The position numbers and the translations under genes were made by a program. Of a DNA stretch of 64,000 nt, positions 51,489-59,400 are shown piece by piece. The notes below the pieces were generated by a model, which saw nothing but the letters and a program-made list of their open reading frames with translations, was not told the origin of the DNA and did not search any database. Positions within the stretch are counted from its first letter, which is position 1; the number at the start of each line of letters is the position of its first letter. The stretch is from Fictibacillus marinisediminis (lineage in GTDB: Bacteria; Bacillota; Bacilli; Bacillales; Fictibacillaceae): contig NZ_JAIWJX010000002.1 of the NCBI RefSeq assembly GCF_023149135.1, forward strand, positions 1,984,001 to 2,048,000. Direction: 5' to 3'.

Positions 51489-51912
51489 ATCCTAAAAGGC
51501 TCTTATAGGGAGAGAGGTCAATGTGCTTTTCGTTTAACTTTTTGATGAGCCATTTATGATCTCTTTTCGGTGTAGCGATAATGTATCCCCGTACTATAAG
51601 ATCCTGCGTCATCACAGATGCTTTTTCCTGTATGGCAAGCTCGCCGATTTTTCCTGCAATCTTTTCACGGGCAACATCACGGAAAAGCTCGGGAACAGGT
51701 GTGACGAGTTCCTCCAAAAAGGCCTTTTGCTGCGGAGTCCATAAATGGATCGTCTCCTGGATATAGTAATCCTGCCAGTCCAAGATTGATTTTCCGTCTT
51801 CTTTCGGAAGCCGCTTCAAAAACTTTCGAAACATAAAATAACCGCCGATCGCAAACATTGAGATTAAAAATATTGTCCAGGCTGCAATGAATAGAAAAAA
51901 ACCTGCAGACAT
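51487..51912 (-). CDS. yneK: YneK, DUF2621 protein
   Basis: 141 aa protein with one N-terminal membrane helix (FFLFIAAWTIFLISMFAIGG) and a cytoplasmic DUF2621 domain. ATG 51912 follows GGGGTGGACAGC; an in-frame ATG 18 bases upstream has no ribosome site. Function unknown. It marks the left edge of the region where B. subtilis continues directly to cotM-sspP-sspO. Confidence 0.88.
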   Translation of the reverse strand: MSAGFFLFIAAWTIFLISMFAIGGYFMFRKFLKRLPKEDGKSILDWQDYYIQETIHLWTPQQKAFLEELVTPVPELFRDVAREKIAGKIGELAIQEKASVMTQDLIVRGYIIATPKRDHKWLIKKLNEKHIDLSPYKSLLG

Positions 51913-52083
51913 GCTGTCCACCCCGATCAATAGGTTTCTTCAACCTTATTATGTATTCTCTAACAATTATATCTTGAGAAACAGGAGGAAATCAATAAAC
52001 ATCTGGAAGGGTGTGAAGAGGGGAGGGAAAGATCGATTACGGGAAATAATTTATACGACAAAAAATGACATCCTCCACAGGGT

Positions 52084-52249
52084 TATAACAGTTCAAAAAA
52101 GGAACTATAACAGTTTGTTCATTGGTACAGAAAGTTATTAACACTATAACAGGCCTTGTTGTGGATAACTGTAAATACTTTAAATTGTGGATAAACCTGG
52201 GATAACTAAGCCTGCATAAATATTCATGTGTGCATAAACGCTTGGATAA
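52084..52249. other. DnaA-box cluster with TATAACAG repeats (origin-like)
   Basis: Three perfect DnaA boxes in one orientation: TGTGGATAA at 52160 and 52186, TGTGCATAA at 52229. Degenerate copies lie at 52197, 52211 and 52241. Just upstream, TATAACAG occurs at 52084, 52106 and 52145. The 485-base gap 51913-52397 has no supported gene. Possible roles: DnaA titration/regulatory cluster or a cryptic origin. Confidence 0.6.
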
Positions 52250-52397
52250 CCTGCTGGAAAAAGAAGTATACCTCCCTACCGTTTATGGATGCTGGGAAAT
52301 AATGATCATGGCAGCAAGCGGGATGGCTTGACTTCACCTTGAAACTCACGTTACATTATCGGACAGAGAGTAATCTATTATTTTGGAGGTGCCGTAC

Positions 52398-52934
52398 ATG
52401 CGGTTAGCGGACAAAAAGGTATTGAGTCTTGTACATCATGAGTTTGAAGATCTGGAATTATGGTATCCTATTCTGCGCTTGCGGGAAGAAGGAGCTCAAG
52501 TCGATCTTGCCGGGGAGAAAGCGGGAGAAACCTATAAAGGAAAATACGGAGTCCCTGCAGAATCGGATTCTTCATTTGACGAGATTGATCCCTCAGACTA
52601 TGATGCTTTACTCGTTCCAGGCGGGTGGGCACCCGACAAACTGAGACGTTTTTCAAAGGTTATAGAAATCGTTCAGCATATGGAAACTCATAAAAAGCCC
52701 ATCGGTCAAATTTGCCATGCCGGGTGGGTCCTGATCTCTGCAAAAATGCTTCAGGGTAAAAAAGTAACGAGCACACCCGGGATAAAGGATGATATGGAGA
52801 ATGCCGGGGCAGTGTGGCTGGATGAAGCAGTAGTCGTTGATGGCCACCTGGTCTCAAGCCGCCGTCCGCCAGACCTGCCGCCCTATGTGAAAGCATTTGC
52901 TGATGTACTGGCCGGTGAGTATAACGAACAATAA
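52398..52934 (+). CDS. DJ-1/PfpI family protein (class I glutamine amidotransferase-like)
   Basis: 178 aa protein of the PfpI/DJ-1/YfkM group. The nucleophilic elbow is QICHAGW with Cys near residue 105 and the adjacent His. Members act as deglycases, general stress proteins or intracellular peptidases; the activity here is not determined. ATG 52398 follows GGAGGTGCCGTAC. It is the first gene after yneK and may be part of the inserted segment with the sel genes. Confidence 0.85.
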   Translation: MRLADKKVLSLVHHEFEDLELWYPILRLREEGAQVDLAGEKAGETYKGKYGVPAESDSSFDEIDPSDYDALLVPGGWAPDKLRRFSKVIEIVQHMETHKKPIGQICHAGWVLISAKMLQGKKVTSTPGIKDDMENAGAVWLDEAVVVDGHLVSSRRPPDLPPYVKAFADVLAGEYNEQ

Positions 52935-52966
52935 AAAAAGAAGGCGGCATCTGCCGTCTTCTTTTA
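52933..52966. terminator. Terminator between the PfpI-type gene and selC
   Basis: AGAAGGCGGCA/TGCCGTCTTCT stem with TC turn and flanking A and T runs; usable from both sides. Confidence 0.85.
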
Positions 52967-52988
52967 TATTAGGTTCATTTATTTTCAA

Positions 52989-53085
52989 TGGCGGGACCAT
53001 GTGGGAATCGAACCCACCGGAGACGGCACGCGCCCCCCAAGAGGTGTTGAAGACCCAGGCGAGCACCAGCTGCACTTCTGGCCCC
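52989..53085 (-). tRNA. selC: Selenocysteine tRNA (anticodon UCA)
   Basis: 97-nt RNA on the minus strand with the marks of bacterial tRNA-Sec: a long acceptor (GGGGCCA paired with TGGTCCC, eighth pair mismatched), T arm GTGGG-TTCGATT-CCCAC, a long GC-rich variable arm, an encoded GCCA 3' end and CTTCAAC as the anticodon loop (TCA). The D arm can form six pairs if one C is bulged. The anticodon stem has only about four sound pairs, which is unusual. It lies next to selB, selD and selA. Confidence 0.88.
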
Positions 53086-53096
53086 GTGGAAGGAAG

Positions 53097-53264
53097 TTAT
53101 TTCTTAACAAGTTCTTCCTCAAAGTAGAATGTTGAAGGATTTTCTTTCACAATGTAAGAATAGCGTTTCATGTTCTTAATAAACTTGCATCGTAAAACAG
53201 TGACCATTTCATCGGTAGCTTTAATTTTTACGGATTCACCGGCGGCAAACAGATTATTTTTCAG
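53097..53264 (-). CDS. Small protein upstream of selC (CTG start)
   Basis: 55 aa open frame with no ATG, GTG or TTG; the only sensible start is CTG 53264, nine bases after GGGAG. The protein is basic and soluble, with AAGESVKIKATDEM and FYFEEELVKK; one Cys. Not recognised. It ends 11 bases before the tRNA-Sec 5' end on the same strand, so both could share a transcript. Confidence 0.5.
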   Translation of the reverse strand: MKNNLFAAGESVKIKATDEMVTVLRCKFIKNMKRYSYIVKENPSTFYFEEELVKK

Positions 53265-53325
53265 GTTGGTTCTCTCCCTAATTCGTAATAAAGTATTGCT
53301 TCAGCCCTGAGTAACAAACAAAAAG

Positions 53326-53354
53326 GAAAAAAAGAGTGAAAATTTCACTCTTTT
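53326..53354 (-). terminator. Terminator of the small HTH gene
   Basis: AAAGAGTGAAA/TTTCACTCTTT stem followed by a T tract on the minus strand; it begins inside the last codons of the gene. Confidence 0.75.
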
Positions 53355-53563
53355 ACTATCTTCCAGTCATAAAGTTCTTCAATCTGGCAATCTAATTCTT
53401 TTGCGATGGTCATAGCATTGCTTAGACTCATTACTTTTTTAGACTGGTAATCGTTTAACTGGTCAACAGAGATATTGGTTTTTTTTGAAAGAGCTTGGAT
53501 CTTCATGTTCTTATCAGCAATTAAAGATTTCAGATTGCTTTTTTTAGGTTTATAAACGTTCAA
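53345..53563 (-). CDS. Small XRE-type helix-turn-helix protein
   Basis: 72 aa protein with a Cro/CI-type HTH (IQALSKKTNISVDQLNDY, then SLSNAMTIAKELDCQIEEL). It starts at TTG after GAGGTGGCGTT. It is divergent from selB, with 136 bases between them, so it could regulate the sel genes; that is an inference from position only. Confidence 0.75.
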   Translation of the reverse strand: MNVYKPKKSNLKSLIADKNMKIQALSKKTNISVDQLNDYQSKKVMSLSNAMTIAKELDCQIEELYDWKIVKE

Positions 53564-53699
53564 AACGCCACCTCACTTTTAAATAGTATAACACAATGGA
53601 TATGGAATAGATAGTTTCACCCGAATAAAGCTTCACCGCAGAAGCCTGTCTGCAAATAAAATGGTACGATAGGATAAAGGAAAGAGAAAATACAGGGAG

Positions 53700-55598
53700 G
53701 TGTCTGCGATCGGAGCACAGCATATTACGATTGGAATTGCCGGCCATATTGACCATGGGAAAACGGCACTGACGAAGGCGTTGAGCGGTGTGGATACTGA
53801 TACGCTAAAAGAGGAAAAAGAGCGGGGCATTACAATTGAACCCGGTATCGCTCCTTTTTACCTCGGTGATGGAATCCAATCTGTAATCATTGATGTTCCT
53901 GGGCATGAACGGTTCATCCGCCAGATGATTGCTGGCTCAGCAGGAATTGATATAGTCATCCTTGTGATTGCAGCAGATGAAGGAATTATGCCGCAAACCG
54001 TTGAGCACCTTGAAATTCTTCAATTTCTGGGAATCACGGATCTAGTTTGTGCAGTTTCCAAGGCAGATAAGGTTAATGATGAATGGAAGTCATTGCTCCT
54101 CGAAGAGATCGAAGAGATGATGAAGAGCTTCTCATTCCTTAATCATTCTGTTCATTTTGTCGACAGCTTTTCAGGAACAGGGTTGGAAGAACTGAAGAAG
54201 GAACTCCTCGGCATGACGGACAACGTAACCGCTAAAAATGTTTGCGGTCCATTTCGGCTGCCGATCGACCATTCGTTTACTGTAGCAGGTCAAGGAACGG
54301 TTGTAAGAGGAACGATTTTAGAAGGTTCCGCCTCTGTCGGTGACACACTGCAAATGGAGCCGGGCGGGGATTTAGTAAAAATAAGGCAGCTGCAAATACA
54401 CAACAGACAAGTGGATTATGCCCTGGCGGGACAAAGGGCCGCCCTGAATGTCACGGGGATCAAGCATGAGGATGTTAAAAGAGGGCATGTTCTTTTTTCT
54501 CCGGGAGAGTATCAAGTTACGGATACATTGGACATCATGCTGCTGTTAACCAAGAATCATAAGAAGATCAAGCAGCGCCAGCTCATCAAATTTTACATAG
54601 GAACTACAGAAATCATGGGTAAGATCGTATTCTTTGACAGAAACGAATCTACTGAAAAAGCGGGAGCTGCCTATTGTCAGGTTCGGTTAGTCCACCCGGT
54701 CATAGCCAAGCGGGGTGACCGGTTCATTTTGAGGCGGCCTTCACCTGAAGAAACGATCGGCGGCGGCGAGGTAATCGATCCAAATGGTGGAAAATACCGG
54801 TTTGGAGAGGAGACTGTTGCATTCCTGAAGGAGAAAAAAGAGGGTGCACCAGAAGAATGGATCATCCGGCACCTGCAATCACATCATTTGCTGCACGTAG
54901 ATGAGATGGCAAAATTGACGGGCATCCCTGCCGTCCTGCCTGGCCATCTACAGCGTTTACTGGCTGAAAAGCACATCGTTGAGGTTTCTTCAGAACAATA
55001 TGCACTGTCAGAGAGCGTTTCGGAGATAAAAAGCAGGATCGTAGAAGAAGCAGCTCGCTTTCATCAGCAATATCCTTTGCGGGAAGGGTTGGATAAAGCT
55101 GAACTTCTGCAGCGGCTCAAAGGATATCCTGCCTTGCTGATTGAATTTGTTTTAAAAGAACTGCTCCATGAAGCTGCATTGCGGCAAAATCAGAATCTGA
55201 TCGCACAAATCAATTTTCAGCCGGAGATTCCAAATCAATGGAAAGTGCGTTACCAACAGTTGGAGCAAAGGATGTTTCAGCAGGGAATTGAGTCAGATCC
55301 TTTTGATCAGCTTTACGAGCAGGCTGGAATGCCGAAGGGTATGCGACTGGACATCTTATCCTACATGCGCCGCACAGGCCAGGCTGTGCAAGCAGGGGGA
55401 GACAGGCTGATCCACAGAAAAGCCCTGAATTTCCATATAAAGACATTAAAGGAGAACTGTGCACCGTCCTTCTCCATACAGGAAGCAAAAACGGCATTGA
55501 AGGTATCCAGGAAATTTCTTATTCCGTTTCTTGAATTGCTGGATCAGCTGGGATATACAGAACGTGCAGGTGATCAAAGAAGATGGAATAAGGCATGA
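53700..55598 (+). CDS. selB: Selenocysteine-specific elongation factor SelB
   Basis: 632 aa GTPase that delivers Sec-tRNA to UGA codons marked by a SECIS hairpin. EF-Tu-like G domain: GHIDHGKT near 16, DVPGHERF near 62, SKAD near 118. Beta-barrel domains follow, and the C-terminal third holds the winged-helix repeats that bind SECIS RNA. GTG 53700 overlaps its own GGGAGG site, so the exact start is uncertain; an alternative within the first ten codons is possible. Convergent with selD. Confidence 0.95.
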   Translation: MSAIGAQHITIGIAGHIDHGKTALTKALSGVDTDTLKEEKERGITIEPGIAPFYLGDGIQSVIIDVPGHERFIRQMIAGSAGIDIVILVIAADEGIMPQTVEHLEILQFLGITDLVCAVSKADKVNDEWKSLLLEEIEEMMKSFSFLNHSVHFVDSFSGTGLEELKKELLGMTDNVTAKNVCGPFRLPIDHSFTVAGQGTVVRGTILEGSASVGDTLQMEPGGDLVKIRQLQIHNRQVDYALAGQRAALNVTGIKHEDVKRGHVLFSPGEYQVTDTLDIMLLLTKNHKKIKQRQLIKFYIGTTEIMGKIVFFDRNESTEKAGAAYCQVRLVHPVIAKRGDRFILRRPSPEETIGGGEVIDPNGGKYRFGEETVAFLKEKKEGAPEEWIIRHLQSHHLLHVDEMAKLTGIPAVLPGHLQRLLAEKHIVEVSSEQYALSESVSEIKSRIVEEAARFHQQYPLREGLDKAELLQRLKGYPALLIEFVLKELLHEAALRQNQNLIAQINFQPEIPNQWKVRYQQLEQRMFQQGIESDPFDQLYEQAGMPKGMRLDILSYMRRTGQAVQAGGDRLIHRKALNFHIKTLKENCAPSFSIQEAKTALKVSRKFLIPFLELLDQLGYTERAGDQRRWNKA

Positions 55599-55629
55599 AA
55601 AAAAACTCCGCAGTATTCGGAGTTTTTTT
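55598..55629. terminator. Bidirectional terminator between selB and selD
   Basis: AAAAAAACTCCG/CGGAGTTTTTTT stem with CAGTATT loop; both stops abut it. Confidence 0.87.
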
Positions 55630-56686
55630 AAGGTTCAATGATGATCAATCTTTCTTTTCGTTCGGTAACACTGCCGATCTTTGCTGCTTGCTTTAATCCT
55701 GCGCTATGCAGATCTCTAAGATAAGCATCGGCCTGGTTCTCCGGCAGACTGACCAATAATCCGCCGGACGTAACAGCATCACATAATATCCATTGCTGTG
55801 TTTCTGTCAGCGACTCATCATACCTGATCAAATCTTCAATCCATTGGTGGTTCGCTTTCGTGCCGCCTGGGACGACTCCCTGCATGGCAAGTGCTTCTGT
55901 TCCTTCGACGACCGGTGTTCTGGAATAAGAGAGAGCGACCGAAACTGATTCACTGCCTTTAGCCATCTCACTGGCATGCCCCAGCAAACCAAATCCGGTC
56001 ACATCAGTCACAGCATTAGGCTGATAGTTAGCAAGGCATTCTGCCGCGGTTTTGTTCAATGAGGCCATGATCTCCGAAACATACCGGACTTGCCCCTCAT
56101 TCAAACGATTCTGCTTGATGGCCGTCGTCTGAATGCCGATTCCGATCGGTTTTGTAAGTATAAGAGCATCGCCGGGCTTTAATCCTACATTTTTGTAGAT
56201 CTGCGCCGGGTGGGCAAAGCCTGTAACAGATAAGCCGAATTTTGGCTCCTGATCATCGATGGAATGTCCTCCGACGATAAGGGCACCAGCCTCTTTCACT
56301 TTGTCGGCTGCGCCTTTTAGAATCTCCGCTAATACTTCATGGCCCAATTTTTTTAGCGGAAAACCGACAATATTTAAAACGGTTTTTGGGGTTCCGCCCA
56401 TCGCATATACATCGCTTAAAGCATTGGCTGCAGCAATTTGTCCGAACATATACGGATCATCTACAATGGGTGTAAAGAAATCAACGGTTTGAATCATGGC
56501 AACTTCTTCACTCAGCTTGTATACTCCTGCATCATCAGACGTTTCCAGGCCGACGATCAAATTAGGATCAGCTTCTCTTTCTGGTAAATGGCACAAAACT
56601 TGTGCAAGGTCCTCGGGACCGATTTTGCAGCCTCAGCCGCCTTTGGTTGAAAACTGGGTCAAACGGATTTTATCCTGGCTTGTCAT
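55628..56686 (-). CDS. selD: Selenophosphate synthetase, predicted selenoprotein (in-frame TGA)
   Basis: 352 aa enzyme making selenophosphate from selenide and ATP. Read from ATG 56686 (after AGGAGGTGGAGTTC), codon 18 is TGA (56633-56635) and the frame continues without interruption as GGUGCKIGPEDLAQVL. U18, C20 and K21 align with Cys17, Cys19 and Lys20 of E. coli SelD, the catalytic site. Further motifs: DDAGVY near 48, TDVTGFGLLGHASEM near 222. A SECIS-like hairpin follows the TGA. Without recoding, only a 17-residue peptide or an active-site-less protein from the TTG/ATG starts downstream would result. Confidence 0.95.
56603..56629 (-). promoter_or_regulatory. SECIS-like stem-loop in selD
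   Basis: Starts three bases after the TGA. TGCAA pairs with TTGCA, and GGTCC with GGACC around a CGA loop; a four-base 5' bulge (AATC) includes the unpaired U expected of bacterial SECIS elements, and a G stands in the apical loop. Confidence 0.75.
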
Positions 56687-56780
56687 GAACTCCACCTCCT
56701 TAAATGTAGTATAAACATTTTTGGGCCGAAGTGCGAAAAAGTATAATTGAAAAAAAGAGAAAGAAGAAAGGAGCAGGAAC

Positions 56781-58166
56781 GTGAAGGAAAAGTTAAGGAG
56801 ATTGCCTGCTGTGAATGCTGTTCTCCAGGCCAAAGATTGGCAGGCGGGGAAATTGGAAGTTCCGGCAGAAATAATTACAAGATGGGTTCAGGAAGAAATC
56901 AGTAATCTCCGGGAAGCCATACTGAATGGCAGCTATAATGGAAAAGCCGAAAATACAGAACTATTATCCCGGGTATGTGAAGCAGTCGGCCGCAGGCTTT
57001 ACGAAGAAGGTCCCTATTTATTGAAGAGAGTAATCAATGCAACAGGTGTTGTTTTACATACGAATCTAGGGAGGGCAAGGCTGAGCAAAGCTGCCGCAGA
57101 AAGGGTGGCCCAGGCTGCGTCTTCCTATACGAATCTTGAGTACAATCTTGAAGAAGGATCGAGAGGCTCACGGAATGAGGTTATCGAGAGGCAGATCACA
57201 TCCATCACTGGCAGTGAAGCTGCATTGGTGGTAAATAATAATGCCGCAGCGGTTTATTTTATTCTGAATGTTTTAGCGAAAGAGAAAGAAGTTATCGTTT
57301 CGCGGGGAGAGCTTGTTGAGATTGGCGGCTCCTTTCGAGTGTCATCCATCATGGAAGAAAGCGGTGCCCGCCTGATTGAAGTGGGTACGACTAATAAAAC
57401 GCACATGGCCGATTATGAACGAGCGATCACAAGTGAGACGGCTATGATTATGAAAGTCCATAGCAGCAATTTCAAAATGAGTGGCTTTACAAAAAGTATT
57501 CCTGCAATCGAACTGCTGAAATTGAAAGAAAAAAATCCGGGACTTATTTTATATGAGGATATGGGGAGCGGATCGCTCTTTCCGTTCTCGCGGTATAAGA
57601 TCGGAGATGAACCGGAGATAAAGCCAGCCGTTCAGGCAGGAATTGACCTGATCTCTTTTTCCGGAGATAAATTGCTTGGCGGTCCTCAAGCGGGGATTAT
57701 CGCAGGAAAAAAGGAATTAATAACCGCATTAAAAAACCATCAGCTTGCGAGGGTGCTTCGTGTAGATAAACTTACACTGGCTGCTCTGGAAGCCACTTTG
57801 CTCGCTTATCATAATGATGAGAAAGCGAAAGAGATTCCTGTTATCCGGGACATGCTGAGAACCCAGGAGGAAATTCAGACACAGGCCGAAAGGATTGCAG
57901 GAAAGCTGGAAGACGCGTTCAATTGTACGGTGAAAAAAGGCTTTTCCATGCCGGGAGGCGGAACGATGCCGGATGTGCTATTGCCTGCCTATATAATAGA
58001 AGTAACGGATCGTAATCTGTCACCTTCTGAGCTTGCGGATAAGTTAAGAAAGCAGAGAGTTCCTGTGATCGTGACGGTAAGAAACAATAAATGTGTCATC
58101 GATCCAAGGACTTTGGATGAAACGGATGAAAAGGCTCTGATTCAAACATTCTTAAACCTAAACTAA
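56781..58166 (+). CDS. selA: L-seryl-tRNA(Sec) selenium transferase
   Basis: 461 aa PLP enzyme that converts Ser-tRNA(Sec) to Sec-tRNA(Sec) using selenophosphate. The PLP lysine lies in SFSGDKLLGGPQAG (Lys near 296). GTG start after AAAGGAGCAGGAAC. It is divergent from selD across 94 bases, where a TATAAT (56742) for selA and, on the other strand, a TATACT for selD overlap in the same short control region. Confidence 0.96.
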   Translation: MKEKLRRLPAVNAVLQAKDWQAGKLEVPAEIITRWVQEEISNLREAILNGSYNGKAENTELLSRVCEAVGRRLYEEGPYLLKRVINATGVVLHTNLGRARLSKAAAERVAQAASSYTNLEYNLEEGSRGSRNEVIERQITSITGSEAALVVNNNAAAVYFILNVLAKEKEVIVSRGELVEIGGSFRVSSIMEESGARLIEVGTTNKTHMADYERAITSETAMIMKVHSSNFKMSGFTKSIPAIELLKLKEKNPGLILYEDMGSGSLFPFSRYKIGDEPEIKPAVQAGIDLISFSGDKLLGGPQAGIIAGKKELITALKNHQLARVLRVDKLTLAALEATLLAYHNDEKAKEIPVIRDMLRTQEEIQTQAERIAGKLEDAFNCTVKKGFSMPGGGTMPDVLLPAYIIEVTDRNLSPSELADKLRKQRVPVIVTVRNNKCVIDPRTLDETDEKALIQTFLNLN

Positions 58167-58190
58167 AAGCCAACGCTGAGGTTGGCTTTT
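58164..58190. terminator. Terminator after selA
   Basis: AAAAGCCAAC/GTTGGCTTTT stem. It can also serve sspP from the other strand. Confidence 0.8.
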
Positions 58191-58197
58191 AGAGGAA

Positions 58198-58338
58198 TTA
58201 CATTTTTCCGCCGTGCTTCTGGCGGGTGTGGTTTCTGTTTTTTACTTTTTTTGATCCGCTCAGCGGTTCAGGCTGTCCTGGATTTTCACCTTTTGGGGCA
58301 TTTTTGCGAATATCATCAAACCTATTATGCTCTGTCAT
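58198..58338 (-). CDS. sspP: Small acid-soluble spore protein P
   Basis: 46 aa spore protein. The core [19 protein letters not shown] and the HTRQKH tail match SspP (CotL) of B. subtilis almost exactly. GGAGGGTCTT precedes the ATG. Expression in the forespore is expected. With sspO upstream it restores the B. subtilis order sspP-sspO-citB. Confidence 0.95.
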   Translation of the reverse strand: MTEHNRFDDIRKNAPKGENPGQPEPLSGSKKVKNRNHTRQKHGGKM

Positions 58339-58418
58339 AAGACCCTCCGTATTGAATAAATTATTCTTTGTTTTGGCATAGTAAAGACATCATGACATCT
58401 AACAAAGGAGAAAGAACA

Positions 58419-58673
58419 ATGCCGTATCACAAAGATAAACAACAGGCTTTTCAAGATGCAGAAAAAGGATATTCTCAGGCAGTTTCTGCAAATCAGCTCA
58501 TTCAAACCCAAGCTGCCGATTATGGCAGAAGGGTAAAAGAACTAAAAAAAGAAGCAGAAGAAGCACTGCAGCAGATCGATAATGCACTCGAAGTGTCCTC
58601 TGAACATCAAAGACAGCAGCTCGAACAGTACCGTTCAGAGCTCCAAGGATTTATTTCACAATATAACAGCTGA
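58419..58673 (+). CDS. Small charged helical protein of unknown function
   Basis: 84 aa, rich in Gln, Glu and Lys with heptad-like spacing (RRVKELKKEAEEALQQIDNAL), so a coiled coil is likely. ATG 58419 follows AAAGGAGAAAGAACA; the frame extends upstream without a ribosome site. It lies between sspP and sspO on the opposite strand. Not recognised; a spore protein is possible from context. Confidence 0.7.
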   Translation: MPYHKDKQQAFQDAEKGYSQAVSANQLIQTQAADYGRRVKELKKEAEEALQQIDNALEVSSEHQRQQLEQYRSELQGFISQYNS

Positions 58674-58674
58674 T

Positions 58675-58851
58675 TTATTTTCGTTTTTTTGTCTTTTTAT
58701 TGTTCTGTTTCTGTGCCTCTGTCAAAGGTTCGTTGGAAGCGTGAAGCTGTTCGTTGCCAAATTCCGTCTCATATCCTGCGCCTCCGCCTTGCGCTTTAGC
58801 TGCATTCATTCCCGGACGGATATGATTCGCTTTCCCTTTTGCTTTTGCCAT
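58675..58851 (-). CDS. sspO: Small acid-soluble spore protein O
   Basis: 58 aa spore protein. [20 protein letters not shown] and the C-terminal [11 protein letters not shown] match SspO (CotK); about ten extra residues separate the two blocks compared with the 48 aa B. subtilis protein. ATG 58851 follows GGGGGGTGGATCTA. Confidence 0.92.
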   Translation of the reverse strand: MAKAKGKANHIRPGMNAAKAQGGGAGYETEFGNEQLHASNEPLTEAQKQNNKKTKKRK

Positions 58852-58892
58852 TAGATCCACCCCCCTTGTTCCTTTAGTGTGTGCAGAACAAT

Positions 58893-58927
58893 GAAAAAAA
58901 GCACTCCCTAATTCTGGAGTGCTTTTT
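58893..58927 (-). terminator. Terminator of the DUF378 gene
   Basis: AAGCACTCC/GGAGTGCTT stem with T tracts, read on the minus strand. Confidence 0.8.
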
Positions 58928-58940
58928 ATAAAAGAACAGG

Positions 58941-59132
58941 CTATTTTTTCCTGAACCAGTCGACAAGCAGCCAGAGACCGCTTAAGCCAACCAATACATA
59001 TATGATTTGCGTTAATGTGGAACCGCTTCCAAAAATTGCGGTAACTACGTTAAAATCAAATAAACCAATCAGACCCCAGTTCAGTGCTCCGATAATTGCA
59101 AGAAGTGTAGCAAGCTGTTTTAGAATAGCCAT
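58941..59132 (-). CDS. DUF378 small membrane protein
   Basis: 63 aa with two membrane helices ([19 protein letters not shown] and [18 protein letters not shown]). ALNWGLIGL is the DUF378 (YuzA-like) signature. GGAAAGGAGCTGAGGGTAC precedes the ATG. Function unknown. Confidence 0.88.
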   Translation of the reverse strand: MAILKQLATLLAIIGALNWGLIGLFDFNVVTAIFGSGSTLTQIIYVLVGLSGLWLLVDWFRKK

Positions 59133-59215
59133 GTACCCTCAGCTCCTTTCCAAAGAGAGTTATTTAAGTCTCTATATCATACGAAAACGCAAATCTTTGG
59201 TGAATGGAATCGAAC

Positions 59216-59282
59216 ATAAGATTTTCTTATATTGTTTAATAACATATCTGTTATTTACTTATTGAAAGCACTTTCGTATGAT
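59216..59282 (+). promoter_or_regulatory. citB control region with CcpC-type dyads
   Basis: ATAA-N7-TTAT at 59216-59230 is the exact CcpC dyad. A second, palindromic AATAACA-TATC-TGTTATT lies at 59238-59255. The promoter is TTTACT (59254) and TATGAT (59277) with a 17-base spacer. The first dyad is centred about 66 bases before the expected start, as in B. subtilis citB. Confidence 0.72.
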
Positions 59283-59311
59283 AGGTAAGGGAAGGAAATT
59301 GTAGAATGAGT

Positions 59312-59361
59312 AAAGAGAGAATTTTGCAGTATATGTGCAACTTTTCGACAATTTTTCTCTT
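59312..59361 (+). other. Stem-loop in the citB leader
   Basis: TTGCA-GTATATG-TGCAA apical hairpin inside a longer imperfect stem (AAGAGA-AATT against AATT-TCTCTT). It has no terminator T run, and it sits about 40 bases before the aconitase start. Confidence 0.5.
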
Positions 59362-59400
59362 GTTTGGTGTATGATTGGTTTGAAGGAGGAGAGTGGAGTA

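Noticed and set aside
51887..52141. Possible 84-aa protein over the yneK 5' end and the TATAACAG repeats
   Set aside because: It overlaps the yneK start on the other strand, has no ribosome site and a noncoding-like composition.
55628..56596. selD starting at the first ATG after the TGA, giving a 322-aa protein
   Set aside because: It would lack the active-site Cys/Lys segment and has no ribosome site, while the upstream ATG has a strong one and the intervening frame aligns with SelD.
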